Position numbers and translations under genes: made by a program. Below are positions 14,672-15,983 of a stretch of 15,983 nucleotides of DNA, piece after piece. The stretch comes from an uncultured Oscillospiraceae bacterium (GTDB lineage Bacteria; Bacillota; Clostridia; Oscillospirales; Acutalibacteraceae), in contig UQVI01000021.1 in assembly GCA_900544515.1 (NCBI GenBank), positions 1 through 15,983 of the forward strand, read 5' to 3'. Positions within the stretch are counted from its first letter, which is position 1. Each line of letters begins with the position of its first letter. The notes under the pieces were generated by a model. It did not search any database. It was not told the DNA's origin and saw only the letters and a program-made list of their open reading frames with translations.

Positions 14672-15933
14672 AAGCTTTTCCTTGCATGTTTTGTTTCCAC
14701 TCGTTTTCCATTTTTACCATTATTGTTATGACGAAGGAAATCATCCTTATCTCCCAAATTCCATACACATTTATTCCAGATATACTGCAGCTTTTCTTTA
14801 AATGTCAGATAAAAAGTAAACGGTCTGTTGTTAACAATCTCATCATAAGTCGGAGTTGCAAGTCCCAAATCGGCACCTGATACTGCGGCTGCTGAAAGAA
14901 TAACAATATTTTCATCAACAGGGAGCATTATCGTTTTTGCACCTTTGACATTCAGATTTACAATATAGAAATTCATTCCCTTTGCAATAGCGTCCTCACC
15001 GTTCTTATGGCTGTGGGTTGCGGAATAACCGAGTCTGCCTGCTCTTATATAAGCGGTTTCACCGAAATCGTATAAATCCCAGCCTGCAAAGTTTTCAAAG
15101 CAGGAATGTACCTTTTCCGTTACCGCATGATCGTCAACCATAAATTCTGCATTTCTGTCACCGTCAAGAGATGCGCAAAGGAATGAAATGGTATCTGCAT
15201 TATCCGCAACTGCAATACTCTGACCGTTGGCAACAAGAGCATTTTTGCCGTCCTTATGGATAACAAATTTTTTACCATTTGTTATGATTTTATCAGGAAT
15301 AATCTCATATGGCAAGGTGAAATCAAAGTCACCCTTTTCACCCTGCTTAGTAATGATATTTTTATCAAAATCAAGCGAAACCGGAGTACACGCATTCTTT
15401 TCACCGATGACGGAGGACGGCTTCAGCTTCAGTGCAAAACTCTTGATTTCATACGGTTTAAAGGAGGTTACAAGCTTTCCGTCAACAACCTGTGCATCAG
15501 CCTTGTATTCCTCACTGGCATAGATTTCGCGTGCAGATTCTATACCCTCACCCAGAGTTAATGTGAAATCTTCAACATTCTTTTTCGCACCCTCATTGAG
15601 ACGGACAATAATTTCGTCACTGTCCTCAGCCTTCTTTATCGCTCTGATGATCACATCATTGTCTGACACACTTCCAAATGAATAGCTGCTTTTAAGTGAG
15701 CCCTGATGTTTCTCAGTTAAATAGGCTGTCATAGGTGTAACAAACTGCCTTGCCTCCAGCTGGGTATCAGCACCAACATTACCGCTGTGGCTGAAAATAG
15801 CATAGGAATATCGGTTCAGTCCCAAATCCATAAAGGACTGCATAGAGTCAATTCTGTAATTTCTCTTTGGAGTATGAAGTACAGTCATTCTAAGAGTATT
15901 ATCCTTGAATTTATCCCAACCGTACTTACACTC
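14668..15933 (-). CDS. Alpha-mannosidase, glycoside hydrolase family 38 (C-terminal part)
   Basis: Only the C-terminal 421 residues are present; the contig ends inside the gene. The first residues ECKYGWDKFKDNTLRMTVLHTPK match the conserved 'CKYGWD...LRLTLLRSP' region after the GH38 catalytic barrel. Next comes the RYSYAIFSHSG segment and a beta-sandwich ending near SFKPYEIKSFALKL. A further C-terminal domain (about the last 220 residues) has a GWDLYDFGETAYIRAGRLGYSATHSH region, seen in some bacterial GH38 proteins. The catalytic domain and any signal peptide lie outside the contig. An apparent upstream start (GTG at 15948, translated MYKRQ) belongs to the adapter and is false. The stop TGA overlaps the GH29 start. 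The role is presumably removal of alpha-mannose from imported N-glycan-type oligosaccharides, in concert with the fucosidase. Confidence 0.9.
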   Translation of the reverse strand, partial: ECKYGWDKFKDNTLRMTVLHTPKRNYRIDSMQSFMDLGLNRYSYAIFSHSGNVGADTQLEARQFVTPMTAYLTEKHQGSLKSSYSFGSVSDNDVIIRAIKKAEDSDEIIVRLNEGAKKNVEDFTLTLGEGIESAREIYASEEYKADAQVVDGKLVTSFKPYEIKSFALKLKPSSVIGEKNACTPVSLDFDKNIITKQGEKGDFDFTLPYEIIPDKIITNGKKFVIHKDGKNALVANGQSIAVADNADTISFLCASLDGDRNAEFMVDDHAVTEKVHSCFENFAGWDLYDFGETAYIRAGRLGYSATHSHKNGEDAIAKGMNFYIVNLNVKGAKTIMLPVDENIVILSAAAVSGADLGLATPTYDEIVNNRPFTFYLTFKEKLQYIWNKCVWNLGDKDDFLRHNNNGKNGKRVETKHARKSL

Positions 15934-15983
15934 CTGTCTCTTATACACATCTGACGCTGCCGACGACTAGTCGAGTGTAGATC
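15934..15983 (-). other. Illumina Nextera i5-side adapter (artefact, not genomic)
   Basis: Positions 15934-15952 are the Tn5 mosaic end (CTGTCTCTTATACACATCT) and 15953-15966 the read-1 arm (GACGCTGCCGACGA). Positions 15967-15974 are an 8-base index (CTAGTCGA, the reverse complement of TCGACTAG, which I recall as S513), and 15975-15983 the start of the P5 primer complement (GTGTAGATC). It is not part of the genome. The last genomic base is 15933. Confidence 0.98.

Noticed and set aside
51..15933. CRISPR arrays, tRNA or rRNA genes, riboswitches, phage or insertion-sequence genes
   Set aside because: No spaced direct repeats, cloverleaf-like elements, rRNA segments, known riboswitch cores or transposase motifs were seen on either strand by eye.
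1..15983. Tn5 mosaic ends in inverted orientation at both ends, suggesting a 15.9-kb composite transposon
   Set aside because: The mosaic ends are joined to synthetic primer and index sequences, so they come from Nextera tagmentation; no transposase gene is present.

Overview
The window reads as one complete metagenomic contig from a low-to-moderate GC Firmicute, most likely a gut clostridium of the Ruminococcaceae/Oscillospiraceae type. This placement is an inference from the MurT/GatD and Ddl proteins, strong AGGAGG ribosome binding sites, TTGACT/TATAAT promoters, and a GH38/GH29 plus GPH-symporter gene set. It cannot be refined to genus from the sequence alone. Both ends are Illumina Nextera adapter with index sequences (1-50 and 15934-15983), so only 51-15933 is genomic. 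No rRNA, tRNA, CRISPR array, phage gene or insertion sequence was seen.

Left part (51-2620): a membrane-anchored protein built of 15-residue aromatic/Asp/Gly repeats lies at the edge, broken by an apparent one-base deletion. Next comes the rpsB-tsf operon (ribosomal protein S2 and elongation factor Ts, minus strand). It has its own promoter, a structured leader of about 110 nt and a strong terminator.

Middle (2631-7756): a cell-wall operon murT-gatD-ddl (minus strand) would amidate lipid II at D-glutamate and make D-Ala-D-Ala. It is divergent from a plus-strand pair, an inositol-monophosphatase-family phosphatase and a YhcC/YtqA-type radical SAM protein. Two back-to-back promoters lie between them. 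A bidirectional terminator separates the plus-strand pair from a convergent rpsU (58-aa ribosomal protein S21), which has a near-consensus promoter.

Right part (7857-15933, all minus strand): a GPH/MelB-type sugar:cation symporter, a two-gene ABC exporter operon (two full-length half-transporters overlapping by ATGA), and a glycosidase operon. In the last, a 5'-truncated GH38 alpha-mannosidase overlaps a GH29 alpha-L-fucosidase by ATGA. The GH29 has no signal peptide, so the glycosidases probably work in the cytoplasm on imported mannose/fucose-containing oligosaccharides. The symporter is a plausible but unproven importer.

Most of the window is ordinary conserved gene content. The points worth checking are the adapter ends and the false 'MYKRQ' protein starts they create, the frameshifted repeat protein, the rpsB and rpsU leaders, and the dyads upstream of the ABC operon. 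I found no clear evidence of a previously undescribed multi-gene system.
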